DNA from: an uncultured Muribaculaceae bacterium | GTDB lineage: Bacteria > Bacteroidota > Bacteroidia > Bacteroidales > Muribaculaceae | Direction of reading: 5' to 3' | Assembly: GCA_910577585.1 (NCBI GenBank) | Contig: CAJTNN010000040.1 | Coordinates: 1 to 15,708 of the forward strand | Length of the DNA stretch: 15,708 nucleotides | Part shown: piece by piece, positions 1-7,496 of the stretch | Layout: each line of letters begins with the position of its first letter | Numbering within the stretch: position 1 is the stretch's first letter | Translations under genes and position numbers: made by a program | The notes under the pieces: generated by a model | What the model was told of the DNA's origin: nothing | Seen by the model: the letters and a program-made list of their open reading frames with translations, nothing else | The model's database searches: none

Positions 1-111
1 CCGGGAGAAATTTTTTCAAAAAAATTTTTCAGAGTGGCTCCGCCTTGTCAAAGTTCTGTTGATTATCTCTTCACAGAGGATCCTTTTAAGAATTTGAGCA
101 AAATGTTGTAA
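1..111 (+). CDS. Possible 3' end of an unidentified gene, cut by the window edge
   Basis: Frame 1 is open from the first base to a TAA at 109-111 and gives 36 residues, ending DYLFTEDPFKNLSKML. The C-terminal half reads like protein, but the first third comes from A/T runs (around 8-30) and could be chance. I do not recognise the family. The frame is short and has no visible start, so it may equally be non-coding DNA. No terminator hairpin follows it directly. Low confidence. Confidence 0.25.
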   Translation, partial: PGEIFSKKFFRVAPPCQSSVDYLFTEDPFKNLSKML

Positions 112-239
112 AATGCGTGATTGCAGACAGTTAGCAAGCCGTGGGGTGGTGTGGATTTCAATCTTGCTCCACCAAATCTCGTTTGCTACCCTGCTGGATT
201 GGTGTGGATTGAGCGTTTTGCCTTACCCCTTAAATGCAA

Positions 240-272
240 AAAACACCGAATATCGCTGATATTCAGTGTTTT
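240..272 (-). terminator. Intrinsic terminator of tRNA-Phe
   Basis: This is a near-perfect hairpin: AAAACAC pairs with GTGTTTT and GAATATC with GATATTC, with one C/A mismatch between the two helices and a 3-nt loop. Read on the minus strand it ends in a run of six T (243 down to 238). It begins 25 nt past the 3' end of the minus-strand tRNA, so it fits as that tRNA's terminator. Confidence 0.8.
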
Positions 273-296
273 ACACCGCCTTTCGGCTTTAGGTTG

Positions 297-369
297 TGGT
301 GCCACCAGGAATCGAACCGGGGACACAAGGATTTTCAGTCCTTTGCTCTACCAACTGAGCTATGGCACC
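297..369 (-). tRNA. tRNA-Phe (anticodon GAA), CCA not encoded
   Basis: The reverse complement folds as a 73-nt tRNA. The 7-bp acceptor stem GGTGCCA/TGGCACC is followed by discriminator A. The D-arm has GCTCAGTTGGTAGAGC, the anticodon stem AAGGA/TCCTT encloses loop CTGAAAA with anticodon GAA, and the T-arm contains GGTTCGATTCC. The bases after the discriminator are CAA, so the CCA tail is added after transcription. It has its own promoter about 36 nt upstream and a terminator downstream, so it is a single-gene transcript. No duplicated tRNA 3' end was seen in the window, so nothing indicates an element integrated here. Confidence 0.97.
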
Positions 370-410
370 TTTTTTGTTGCGGTGGGGAGGTTGTTCCCCG
401 TTTGCGAGTG

Positions 411-442
411 CAAAGTTACGACTTTTTTTTGATGTGTGCAAG
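411..442 (-). promoter_or_regulatory. Promoter of tRNA-Phe (Bacteroidetes sigma-ABfr type)
   Basis: On the minus strand, CTTG (442-439, near the TTTG of the -33 box) lies 20 bp before TAACTTTG (418-411, matching TAnnTTTG at -7). The predicted start near 405 leaves a leader of about 36 nt before the tRNA. That leader holds a small GGGGA/TCCCC hairpin (384-399). Confidence 0.75.
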
Positions 443-480
443 GGTTTGGGCGATTTTTTTTGATTTTTTTGTCGCAGCGG

Positions 481-2037
481 CTATTTTTTGCGGAAGCGGC
501 CAAGTAGGTAGGTTAGGGATTCGGTGAGCTCGGGGGCCTTCAGGCGTTTGAGAATCAGGAGGTAAGTGGCGAGGAAGGCGGTGGATTGCGTGAGCAGGGT
601 GAGGAGGTTGATGGTGAGGCGCAGCGGGGTGTCGGTGGGTTGGGGATGATTGTAGCTGAGCAGCGCGAGGGCCGGGGATGAGGTGGGGAGGGTGTCGGCA
701 AGGAGGGGGGCTGTGGCGTAGGCGAGTAGGATGGTGGCGGCAATGGCGGCAATGGCTGACAGGGTGGCGGCGCTGAGGAATGGGAGAAGATGGCGGAGGT
801 GGGTGGAGATGGAGGTGGAGGTGTTGCGGGCTGTGATGTGCAGCAGCAGGCCCCAGGTGAGCAGCGAGGCGAGGCATTGGCCGGCGATGAGGATGTCGAG
901 GTCGGCGGTCCATGCTGTGGATAGGATTGCGGCGAGGATCAGGGAGTCTTTTATGGCTTCGGAGATGAAGAGGGCGCGGGCGCGTCCGAGTGAGAGGAGA
1001 TAGTTGGAGTAGAGTGATATGAGGACTATGAAGATGCCGCGGAGTGTGAGGAGCTGGAAGAGGGGTATGGCGGCGTCCCATTTGTTGGCGAATAGGAGGT
1101 GAAATATCGGACTGGCCATGATCGTGAGCATAATCATGGCCGGCATGAGGATGAATGCGGTGAATCGGCCTGCGCGGTCGAGATAGCGGCGGAAGTCGGC
1201 GGCTGAGTCCTGCACTTTTGAGAGGAGGGGGACGAAGCTTGATGTAAGGATTTGCGAAATGGATGCTGATCCCATCTTGCTCCATTTGTCGGCTTGGGTG
1301 TAGATGCCGAGTGAGGAGAGGTTATACCATACGCCGATGACGAAGTTGTAGATGTTGAGCGAGATGGTGTTGAGCAGAGCAGATGAGAACACGCTGAAGC
1401 CGACGGCTCTGATTTTGCGCAGCGACTGGAGGCTGAAGCGTAGCTGGGGGTGCCAGGAGGAGGTGGCCCAGAGGATGATGGTTTTGACCGATGCCTGCGC
1501 CACCGCATACCACACCATGGCCCAGGCTCCGAAGTCGAGCAGTGCGAGAGTGACGCCGATGATGCCGGCGATGATGAGTGCCAGAGAGTTGGAGATGGCG
1601 ATGAGGCGCACGTTCATCTGCTTCATGAGTCGGTTGGTCTGTACGATTGCCAGACCATTGATGACAAAAGTGAGAAACATCACTTTCGACATCGGGATAA
1701 GCGACTCTTGATGTTGGAAGAGGTCGGCTATGAGCGGTGCGCTCAAGAACAAGAGGGCATAGATGGCGAGGCTGACAGCGGTGTTGAACCAGAAGACGGT
1801 GGAGTAATCATCGTCTGTGGGTTCTTTCTCGCGCAGCAGGGCGGCGCCGAATCCGGAGTCGACGAATATTGTGGCGAACGCCTGGAATATGGCGAGGGCA
1901 CCGACGAGTCCGAATTCCTCTTGCGACAGTATGTTGGCCAGCACGATGCCTACGAGGGCATATAGTATTTGCGACGACACACGGTCGATGGCATTCCATT
2001 TAAGTGTGCGGGCGGTGAGAAGTTTCAGATCGGCCAT
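481..2037 (-). CDS. Polysaccharide/lipopolysaccharide flippase (Wzx-like, PST family)
   Basis: The product is a 518-residue inner-membrane protein made almost wholly of hydrophobic helices (about 12-14 expected for the family). It starts MADLKLLTARTLKW, followed by a segment typical of Polysacc_synt_3 flippases: the stretch from IVLANILSQEEFG to FVDSGFGAALL at roughly residues 31-69, then the DDDYSTVFWFN patch. Such proteins move undecaprenyl-linked oligosaccharide units across the inner membrane for O-antigen, capsule or exopolysaccharide. The start is an ATG with no Shine-Dalgarno, as is usual in this phylum. It lies 84 bp downstream of the DUF2807 gene on the same strand, with no terminator visible between. 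No glycosyltransferases are adjacent, so it stands outside a capsule cluster and its substrate cannot be named. Family call sure, specific role unknown. Confidence 0.9.
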   Translation of the reverse strand: MADLKLLTARTLKWNAIDRVSSQILYALVGIVLANILSQEEFGLVGALAIFQAFATIFVDSGFGAALLREKEPTDDDYSTVFWFNTAVSLAIYALLFLSAPLIADLFQHQESLIPMSKVMFLTFVINGLAIVQTNRLMKQMNVRLIAISNSLALIIAGIIGVTLALLDFGAWAMVWYAVAQASVKTIILWATSSWHPQLRFSLQSLRKIRAVGFSVFSSALLNTISLNIYNFVIGVWYNLSSLGIYTQADKWSKMGSASISQILTSSFVPLLSKVQDSAADFRRYLDRAGRFTAFILMPAMIMLTIMASPIFHLLFANKWDAAIPLFQLLTLRGIFIVLISLYSNYLLSLGRARALFISEAIKDSLILAAILSTAWTADLDILIAGQCLASLLTWGLLLHITARNTSTSISTHLRHLLPFLSAATLSAIAAIAATILLAYATAPLLADTLPTSSPALALLSYNHPQPTDTPLRLTINLLTLLTQSTAFLATYLLILKRLKAPELTESLTYLLGRFRKK

Positions 2038-2121
2038 GATGTGGGGGCGGGGCTAACCGTGGAGTGGGGGGGAGGCTTGGGGCAATGAATCCTGTGCGCT
2101 GCCGAAGGAGGGGGAGGAGGA

Positions 2122-2853
2122 TTATTCTGAGAGTTTAATCAGTTTGCCGCCACCTTTATGCTTGATTTCGGGATTACCTTTATAGAATATTTTTGTGGAT
2201 CCCACGCCGCCGACCTTAAGATAGTCCAGGGGATAGCATCCGATTGTGCCTCCGCCGAGGATTTTGCATGTCACTTTATCGGCGGCGAGATTGTCGGCCT
2301 GGATGGTGCCGGTGCCGGTGATGCGGAATTCGGCTTCGTTGCAGGCTCCTGAGAGGGATATTTGGCCGTTGCCGGCAGTGGCCCGGGCAGTCACTTTAGT
2401 TGATCGGATGCCCTGGATTGAGATATTCCCGTTGCCGATGAGCAGCACCGACAGTTCGGGGCATGGCGCGAGGTTATTCACCTTGAGTTGAAATTCCGAG
2501 TCATTCTCGATTTTGGAGAGGAAGTCGGAATATACATGGATTGTGGGTAGTCCCGGTTTGCCGACATCTTCGGTGGTGACCTGAATCTTCAGTGTTCCGC
2601 CGGAGTTGGTGAAGATGAAGGCATCGGCAAAATCAGGGTCGGAGGTGTAGTGTATGACGCCGGTGGTGTCGGGTTGGCAATGGTAGATGACATTGACGTT
2701 GTCGACTACTTTTAGTGCCGTGAATTGTCCGACTTCGAAAGAATACTGTTTTTCGGAGTTGTCGGAGCTTCGGGCATTGGATGTGGCAATGCCGGATATC
2801 AGCATGATTATTGAGCAGATAGCCGTGAGGGTACGGCTTGAGAGTCTATCCAT
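2122..2853 (-). CDS. Secreted DUF2807 (head GIN domain) protein
   Basis: The product has 243 residues from the ATG at 2853. A GTG 23 codons further up would put a non-hydrophobic stretch before the signal peptide, so it is unlikely. Residues 1-27 form a signal peptide (MDRLSSR, then a hydrophobic stretch ending near SNA). The rest is a glycine- and threonine-rich repetitive beta pattern (GNGNISIQG, AGNGQISLSG, GTGTIQADN, GGGTIGC), as expected for the parallel beta-helix of DUF2807 proteins. Phrases like FTALKVVDNVNVIY near the N-terminus also fit. Such proteins are exported in Bacteroidetes and their function is mostly unknown; the old 'auto-transporter adhesin' label is not proof of adhesion. 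Five cysteines lie in the mature part. An inverted repeat upstream is the only candidate control element. Confidence 0.82.
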   Translation of the reverse strand: MDRLSSRTLTAICSIIMLISGIATSNARSSDNSEKQYSFEVGQFTALKVVDNVNVIYHCQPDTTGVIHYTSDPDFADAFIFTNSGGTLKIQVTTEDVGKPGLPTIHVYSDFLSKIENDSEFQLKVNNLAPCPELSVLLIGNGNISIQGIRSTKVTARATAGNGQISLSGACNEAEFRITGTGTIQADNLAADKVTCKILGGGTIGCYPLDYLKVGGVGSTKIFYKGNPEIKHKGGGKLIKLSE

Positions 2854-2893
2854 ATTGCGGGGTGTTTTTAGATAGTCGGGAAGAGGAGGATTA

Positions 2894-2929
2894 GTGTTTA
2901 AACGTCTCCATGGTTTAAACACCTGGAGA
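2894..2929. repeat. Inverted repeat with two mutually exclusive foldings
   Basis: GTGTTTAAAC (2894-2903) and GTTTAAACAC (2913-2922) are perfect 10-bp arms around a 9-nt spacer. A second pairing, TCTCCA (2905-2910) with TGGAGA (2924-2929), encloses one arm of the first, so both cannot form in the same strand. It lies 41-76 bp before the DUF2807 start, between that gene and dusB. No TAnnTTTG promoter box was found in the 124-bp gap. It could be an operator or an RNA leader structure. No T-run follows, so it is unlikely to be a terminator. Confidence 0.6.
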
Positions 2930-2977
2930 GATATAAGTTTTTTGGGGGGGAGAGAAAAAGATTATGACGCCGGCGGG

Positions 2978-3979
2978 TCATTCTTCTGCAGGGGGCGGAC
3001 ATGCGAGGAACTTCTCGTGAATCTCATCGATGAGTGAGAGCAGTTCATCGAGATGGGTGATGCGCAGCATGCGGATGCGAGTCTCGCGGAAGTTGGGCAG
3101 CCCCTTGAAGAGGGGGGTGGCTGCCAGATGGCGGCGTATGTGGAGAATGCCACGGTATTCATCGATGCGGTCGACGCTTTCTGTGATCTGCCGCCGCAGC
3201 AGGTCGAGTTTGTCGAGCACCGGAGTCGGTGAGTATTCGCCGGAGTCGAGGTATTGTCGGACTTCGCGGAATAGCCAGGGTTGTCCGAAGGCCGCGCGTC
3301 CGATCATTATGGCGTCGACGCCATACTTGTCGAAAGCATCGCGTGCTTGCTGCGGGGTGGTGATATCGCCGTTGCCGATGATGGGAATCTCCATTCTGGG
3401 GTCGGCTTTGAGCTGGCCGATGAGGGTCCAGTCGGCATCGCCGGTGTACATCTGCGCGCGTGTGCGTCCGTGCACTGTCAGAGCCTTTATGCCGCAGTCC
3501 TGGAGCATCGGACCGAGGTCGGTGATGATTTTAGAGTCGGCGTCCCAACCGAGTCGTGTCTTGACGGTGACTGGGATGTTTACGGCCTTCACCACGCGGC
3601 GGGTGATGTCGAGCATCTTCGGGATGTCGCGCAGCATTCCGGCTCCGGCCCCTTTGTGGGCCACCTTTTTGACCGGGCAACCGAAGTTGATGTCGAGCAA
3701 ATCCGGCTGAGCCTGCTCGACGATGCGTGCTGCCTCGACCATAGCCTCCGGTTCACGGCCATAGATCTGGATTGCCACAGGGCGTTCGGCGGCGTTGATG
3801 GTGAGTTTACGGGTGGTGGATTTTATGTCGCGTATCAAAGCTTCGGCCGATACGAATTCGGTGTAGACCATAGCGGCTCCTTGCTGGCGGCAAATGAGTC
3901 GGAATGATTCGTCGGTGACATCCTCCATCGGAGCGAGCAACACCGGGCGTGAACCGAGGTCGATATCTGCAATCTTCAT
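2978..3979 (-). CDS. dusB: tRNA-dihydrouridine synthase DusB
   Basis: The product has 333 residues, normal for the family. DusB uses FMN and NADPH to reduce specific uridines in the tRNA D-loop. The TIM-barrel and flavin motifs are visible: PVLLAPMEDVTD at 12-23, NFGCPVKKV at 98-106 with catalytic Cys101, KTRLGW at 140-145, VHGRTRAQMY at 169-178, IIGNGDI at 200-206 and MIGRAAFGQPW at 225-235. The ATG at 3979 (MKIADIDLGSRPV) is chosen because it begins just before the barrel; a GTG 29 codons upstream would overlap the M16 peptidase gene and add an unrelated leader. It follows that gene by 65 bp on the same strand, so co-transcription is likely, although a TATCTTTC in the gap could be a weak internal promoter. 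Confidence 0.95.
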   Translation of the reverse strand: MKIADIDLGSRPVLLAPMEDVTDESFRLICRQQGAAMVYTEFVSAEALIRDIKSTTRKLTINAAERPVAIQIYGREPEAMVEAARIVEQAQPDLLDINFGCPVKKVAHKGAGAGMLRDIPKMLDITRRVVKAVNIPVTVKTRLGWDADSKIITDLGPMLQDCGIKALTVHGRTRAQMYTGDADWTLIGQLKADPRMEIPIIGNGDITTPQQARDAFDKYGVDAIMIGRAAFGQPWLFREVRQYLDSGEYSPTPVLDKLDLLRRQITESVDRIDEYRGILHIRRHLAATPLFKGLPNFRETRIRMLRITHLDELLSLIDEIHEKFLACPPPAEE

Positions 3980-4044
3980 CTGTTGTGGGATAATGGAATG
4001 GGTTTGACGGTAAATGAAAGATATGAGGAGCGGGCGTAGTGCGC

Positions 4045-5259
4045 CTACCGGATAGTGAGGCGGCACAGAGGAGATGATGCGATAAGTTCAGCCGTATCGC
4101 GCAGGTCGGCCGGAGAGAGGGCTCTGAGCCGGCGCGTGACATCGCGGATATCCTGCACTTTATTAAAATACAACAGGCTTTTGCCCATCGACATGGCCAT
4201 ATTCTCGCGGTTGTCGGAGCTCACGAGGAGCTGGCCGCAGTATTGGTTGAGGATGTTGTCGAAAGAGCGTTGTGGCAGGGTGTCGGATGCGAGGCGCTCG
4301 ATCTCGCGGCGCACTATGCGGATGCACTTGTCGGCTGCCTCCACGTCAGACCCGAAATAGATCTGCATCAGACCGCAGTCTGACAGCAGGGCCACATTCG
4401 AATCGACCGTATACACCAGGCCGCGCTTTTCGCGCAACTCCTGATTCAGCCGCGAGTTCATGCAGGGGCCGCCCAGATAGTTATTGAGCAGGAAGAGGGG
4501 GAAGCGTCGGGCATCATCACGGCCGAAGATGCGGCATCCGAGTATGGTGTGGGCCTGATGTCCGTCGCGGTCGATGACCTTGTCGAATGCTTCTACTGCC
4601 GGGGGCGTAGTGCGTGCGGCATCTGTGGCCGGGAAGTGCATCGGCTCGAAGTATTTCTCTATGAGGCGGATTATCTTATTGGGATCGGTGGGAGTGGATG
4701 CATAGACCACCATATTGCTCGGCGTGTAGAAACGGTCGAGGAAAGCGCGGCAATCCGCTCCGTTGAGACGGCGCACACTTTCGGGGGAGCCGAGGATGTT
4801 GTGGGCCAGCGGCGACCCGGCGAAAATCAGCTCCTCAAACTCATCGTATATAGAGTCGGCCGGAGAATCGAGATATGAATTGATTTCCTCGATCACTACT
4901 TCGCGCTCGCGGTCAATCTCACGCTGAGGGAAGATGGAATTGGCGATAATGTCGGCCAGCAATTCGATGGCTCTCTCGTCGTAACCGGCCGGCGCATTGG
5001 TGTAGACGAGTGTCTCCTCTTTAGATGTGTAGGCATTTAGTTCGCCTCCGATGCTTTCCATGCGGTTGGATATATGCCACGACCGGCGTGCGGTGGTGCC
5101 CTTGAAGATGGTGTGCTCCACGAAATGAGCCAGACCGTGATGTTCGGGCGACTCGTCGCGGCTGCCGGCGCCGACGGCCACGCCGATGTAGCTCACTGCC
5201 GAATGAGTCTGCCGCACAATGATTCTCAGACCATTGGGCAGAGTGGCGGTAAGGGGCAT
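4045..5259 (-). CDS. M16 family zinc metallopeptidase (insulinase/MPP-beta-like)
   Basis: From the ATG at 5259 (MPLTATLPNGLRI) the product has 404 residues, the usual size of a single-unit M16B peptidase with two homologous halves. The inverted zinc motif HFVEH lies near residues 45-49, followed by the usual FKGT and, about 76 residues on, the glutamates of EVVIEEIN that supply the third ligand. The C-terminal half has the REKRGLVYTV motif that helps bind substrate. Two in-frame ATGs upstream (5283, 5307) are possible starts adding 8 or 16 residues; 5259 is preferred because family members begin just before the LPNGL strand. No signal peptide is seen, so it is probably cytoplasmic. It is likely transcribed with dusB from the promoter near 5375. 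Confidence 0.92.
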   Translation of the reverse strand: MPLTATLPNGLRIIVRQTHSAVSYIGVAVGAGSRDESPEHHGLAHFVEHTIFKGTTARRSWHISNRMESIGGELNAYTSKEETLVYTNAPAGYDERAIELLADIIANSIFPQREIDREREVVIEEINSYLDSPADSIYDEFEELIFAGSPLAHNILGSPESVRRLNGADCRAFLDRFYTPSNMVVYASTPTDPNKIIRLIEKYFEPMHFPATDAARTTPPAVEAFDKVIDRDGHQAHTILGCRIFGRDDARRFPLFLLNNYLGGPCMNSRLNQELREKRGLVYTVDSNVALLSDCGLMQIYFGSDVEAADKCIRIVRREIERLASDTLPQRSFDNILNQYCGQLLVSSDNRENMAMSMGKSLLYFNKVQDIRDVTRRLRALSPADLRDTAELIASSPLCRLTIR

Positions 5260-5374
5260 GTCAGAAGAATTCGGGTTATGCATATCGGGACAGAATCTAA
5301 GCGTCATAAAGTTCGGGTGCGGCGGCGCATGCGGAAACAGATTATCCGGCCGTCGGCAGCTCGCTCTCAGACTG

Positions 5375-5382
5375 CAAATTTA
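5375..5382 (-). promoter_or_regulatory. -7 box of the M16 peptidase-dusB promoter
   Basis: On the minus strand TAAATTTG matches TAnnTTTG. The -33 region holds only T-rich DNA without a clear TTTG, so the match is partial. Transcription would start near 5368, upstream of all three candidate ATGs of the peptidase gene. Confidence 0.5.
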
Positions 5383-5709
5383 GTGAAATCTTAGGTGATG
5401 ATAATAAAAAAACGACCAAAAAGGGGATATTATAGACGAGAATGTGTGAAAAATGATTAAATTTGCATGTTGAATCGTATCGCATCTCATGAGAGAGGCA
5501 ATGAAGTTGTCTTTTTCTTTACAAGTATCTTCTTCAAGTGCAAACTTAATTGATTTTCCGGCATCTTTCGCCTCCTTTATCTGGAGCAGCCTCCGCATTG
5601 TCAGCTCTTCAGTAGGCGAAATCGGCTCAAAATCTTGCTTGAATCTGCACTTGAAAAGTCGATAAAACCTCCGTGTGAAAAATAGTGCGATACCATAAAG
5701 ATACATCAT
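5380..5709 (-). CDS. Doubtful small ORF of unknown function, possibly a remnant
   Basis: From the ATG at 5709 the ORF gives 109 residues. The middle part, about residues 27-80 (containing EELTMRRLLQIKEAKDAGK and FALEEDTCKEKDNF), reads like a charged, helical protein. The last 30 residues are from AT-rich DNA and look non-coding (many F, H, Y). I do not recognise it. Its ATG overlaps by two bases the start codon of the plus-strand GtrA gene, and its tail runs over the -7 box of the peptidase promoter; an intact, expressed gene would rarely sit like this. A decayed fragment or pure chance are both plausible. The rest of the 5260-5707 gap holds the peptidase promoter and a TAAATTTG on the plus strand (5458-5465) with no -33 partner. 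Confidence 0.3.
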   Translation of the reverse strand: MMYLYGIALFFTRRFYRLFKCRFKQDFEPISPTEELTMRRLLQIKEAKDAGKSIKFALEEDTCKEKDNFIASLMRCDTIQHANLIIFHTFSSIISPFWSFFYYHHLRFH

Positions 5710-6235
5710 GAAACTCAACAACGTAGGCGATAAACTACTTCATAACGACAATTTTATTTTCACCTTCTTAAGGTCGGGCGTCTCATCGCAGGCGTCGGGC
5801 TGGACGGACTTTGCCGTGAGCTTCGTGTTTTTTGCCTGGGTGCATTGCACGCCGTGGGTCTCGACGGCGCTCGGCGCGGTGGCCGGGGGTGTGGTGAATT
5901 GTATACTCAACTACCGGTTTACGTTTCATGCCGACGGTGTCGATTGGCGTGCGGTGGTGGTGAAATTCGCCATGGTCTGGCTCGGGAGTCTGCTCCTTAA
6001 TTCATTTGGCACGCAGGCACTCTTCTGGATGATACAGGATTGGGACTGGCTTGAAGAGATAGGCTTCCGCCGCGACGGCTATTTTGCCGCCGCCCGCTTA
6101 TTTATATCGTTGGTGGTGTCATGGGGTTGGAACTTCCTGTTGCAGCGGTATTTCGTATATCGCGTCACATGGTTTGACCCCTATGCGGTGAAGCTGGTGC
6201 GCAATCTGCTGCCGCACCACCATCATACTCATTGA
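5708..6235 (+). CDS. GtrA family membrane protein
   Basis: The product has 175 residues, with four hydrophobic segments at about 32-48, 52-68, 83-110 and 126-148. The second carries the family signature GAVAGGVVNCILNYRFTF (56-73), and a matching WNFLLQRYFVY motif closes the fourth. GtrA-like proteins (PF04138) are thought to help move lipid-linked sugars such as bactoprenol-glucose across the inner membrane, often next to a glycosyltransferase; none is adjacent here, so the substrate is unknown. The C-terminus is histidine-rich (HHHHTH). The end overlaps the 3' end of the opposite-strand lipid kinase gene by 7 bp. No convincing promoter lies close upstream. Confidence 0.87.
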   Translation: MKLNNVGDKLLHNDNFIFTFLRSGVSSQASGWTDFAVSFVFFAWVHCTPWVSTALGAVAGGVVNCILNYRFTFHADGVDWRAVVVKFAMVWLGSLLLNSFGTQALFWMIQDWDWLEEIGFRRDGYFAAARLFISLVVSWGWNFLLQRYFVYRVTWFDPYAVKLVRNLLPHHHHTH

Positions 6236-7254
6236 AAGAAATTATATATTTTATAGCGCAGATCGCGCAGAGTGAGCACAAGCGGTGAGATTACAGGAAT
6301 CTCAGGTGCCATCAGCGGCCGCATCTTGCTCTTTTTCTCGGTAGAGAACAGATTCAGCGCCGCGTGGTGGCACTCCACCTCGATTTCTCGCGGCAGCCAT
6401 GCCGGCTCGCCATCGAAATGCACCGCCCCGTCGGAGTTACGGATTATTTTTAGCGAGGGCGTGCGGAAAGTGGTGCAGGAGTGCGATTTGTCGGCCAGTC
6501 CCCAAAGCACATCGATTGCCGCGCGAGTGTCGGCGATGAGATTGCCGTGATGCACCATGGTGACATCCAGCAGACCATCCTTGATAGATGCATGCGGTGC
6601 GATATAAGCGTTGTTGCCATATTGCGAGGCATTGCATACGGCCACGATAAGCGCTTCGCGGCTGATCTGGTGGCCATTGGCAATGATAGTGTAGGTCTCA
6701 GCCTTATATTTGAAATATTGCTCGAGTACGGTGCGGATGTAATTGTTCAGACCGCGTCCCGGACGGCGATTGAATTTTTCGGTGACTTCAGCATCGAAGC
6801 CCATGCCGAATGTGCAGAAGAAGGGGCGCCCGTTGGCTGTGGCATAATCTGCGTTGAGCACCCGGTCCTCCTGAATCACCTTCATGGCCCCGCGTATGGT
6901 CATCGGTATGCCCAGATGGCGGGCGAGTCCATTGCCCGATCCCAGCGGAATGACCCCCATGGCCACCGCCGAACCGCATACACCTCGCGCCACCTCATTG
7001 ACAGTGCCGTCGCCACCGCAGGCCAGCACGCCGTAATAGTTTTTCTCCACCGCCTCGCGGGCAAGCGAGATGGCATGCCCCGGGCGGCGCGTGTAGCGCA
7101 CATCCACATTATACTTCATCGGCTCACCATTGCCGTCGGGCAGGTGATATGTCAGTTTATGTGCCTCATCGATGATGAGGTGGTCGAATCCCTGGTTGGC
7201 CACTACGCCGGCTCTGGGATTGATGATAATCATTAGATGACGTGGGTTGTGCAT
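6229..7254 (-). CDS. Diacylglycerol kinase family lipid kinase (DagK/YegS-like)
   Basis: From the ATG at 7254 the product has 341 residues. Family motifs are clear: MIIINPRAG at 8-16, the nucleotide-binding LACGGDGTVNEVARG at 77-91 and PLGSGNGLARHLGIP at 103-117. Further on are a TFGMGFDAEV patch and a C-terminal HFDGEP, normal for the beta-sandwich lipid-binding half. These soluble or membrane-associated enzymes phosphorylate diacylglycerol or related lipids with ATP. Frame-extending TTG at 7278 is excluded because it lies inside the promoter's -7 box; the ATG at 7233 (starting MIIINPRAG) is the other possible start. It stands alone on its strand, convergent with the GtrA gene and divergent from the DUF6377 gene. 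Confidence 0.92.
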   Translation of the reverse strand: MHNPRHLMIIINPRAGVVANQGFDHLIIDEAHKLTYHLPDGNGEPMKYNVDVRYTRRPGHAISLAREAVEKNYYGVLACGGDGTVNEVARGVCGSAVAMGVIPLGSGNGLARHLGIPMTIRGAMKVIQEDRVLNADYATANGRPFFCTFGMGFDAEVTEKFNRRPGRGLNNYIRTVLEQYFKYKAETYTIIANGHQISREALIVAVCNASQYGNNAYIAPHASIKDGLLDVTMVHHGNLIADTRAAIDVLWGLADKSHSCTTFRTPSLKIIRNSDGAVHFDGEPAWLPREIEVECHHAALNLFSTEKKSKMRPLMAPEIPVISPLVLTLRDLRYKIYNFFQ

Positions 7255-7275
7255 AGTGTAGGCGGAATTAGAGTG

Positions 7276-7307
7276 CAAAATTACGTCAAACTTGAATTTT
7301 AAGCAAA
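7276..7307 (-). promoter_or_regulatory. Promoter of the lipid kinase gene
   Basis: On the minus strand TTTG (7307-7304) is followed after 20 bp by TAATTTTG (7283-7276), an almost ideal Bacteroidetes promoter. The start near 7270 gives a leader of roughly 16 nt to the ATG at 7254, or 37 nt to the one at 7233, and rules out the upstream TTG. Confidence 0.8.
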
Positions 7308-7348
7308 TCAGAAGGTGCGAAAAGAGTGAAATCAGCGAATTAATTGTT

Positions 7349-7356
7349 AATTTTGC
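7349..7356 (+). promoter_or_regulatory. Possible -7 box of the DUF6377 gene promoter
   Basis: TAATTTTG on the plus strand matches TAnnTTTG, but no TTTG is present about 20 bp upstream. If used, it gives a leader of about 135 nt containing the hairpin at 7440-7466. The 7255-7496 gap thus serves two divergent genes. Confidence 0.4.
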
Positions 7357-7439
7357 ATTCGGAAAAAGATTCAGCCGGCGAAGATATCTAAACCTTCAGA
7401 TGCCTTCGGTATCGTTATAACGGCCCGCGTAATTAAGAT

Positions 7440-7466
7440 GTCAATGTAGGTAGCCTTACCTCTGAC
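7440..7466 (+). promoter_or_regulatory. Hairpin in the DUF6377 leader
   Basis: AGGTA (7448-7452, offset by one base) pairs with TACCT (7457-7461) around a 4-nt loop, and GTCA (7440-7443) can pair with TGAC (7463-7466) as an outer stem across an uneven internal loop. It ends 30 nt before the ATG. This may be an operator or a leader structure; the short stem leaves real doubt. Confidence 0.3.
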
Positions 7467-7496
7467 AATCGGGATTGCTATAAAACCGCAACTATC

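Noticed and set aside
416..1285. 289-residue frame on the minus strand inside the flippase gene
   Set aside because: It is rich in H, P and R, as expected from an out-of-frame reading of GC-rich coding DNA, and overlaps a clear flippase.
2038..2121. Terminator or promoter between the DUF2807 and flippase genes
   Set aside because: The 84-bp gap is GC-rich without a T-run, stable hairpin or TAnnTTTG box.
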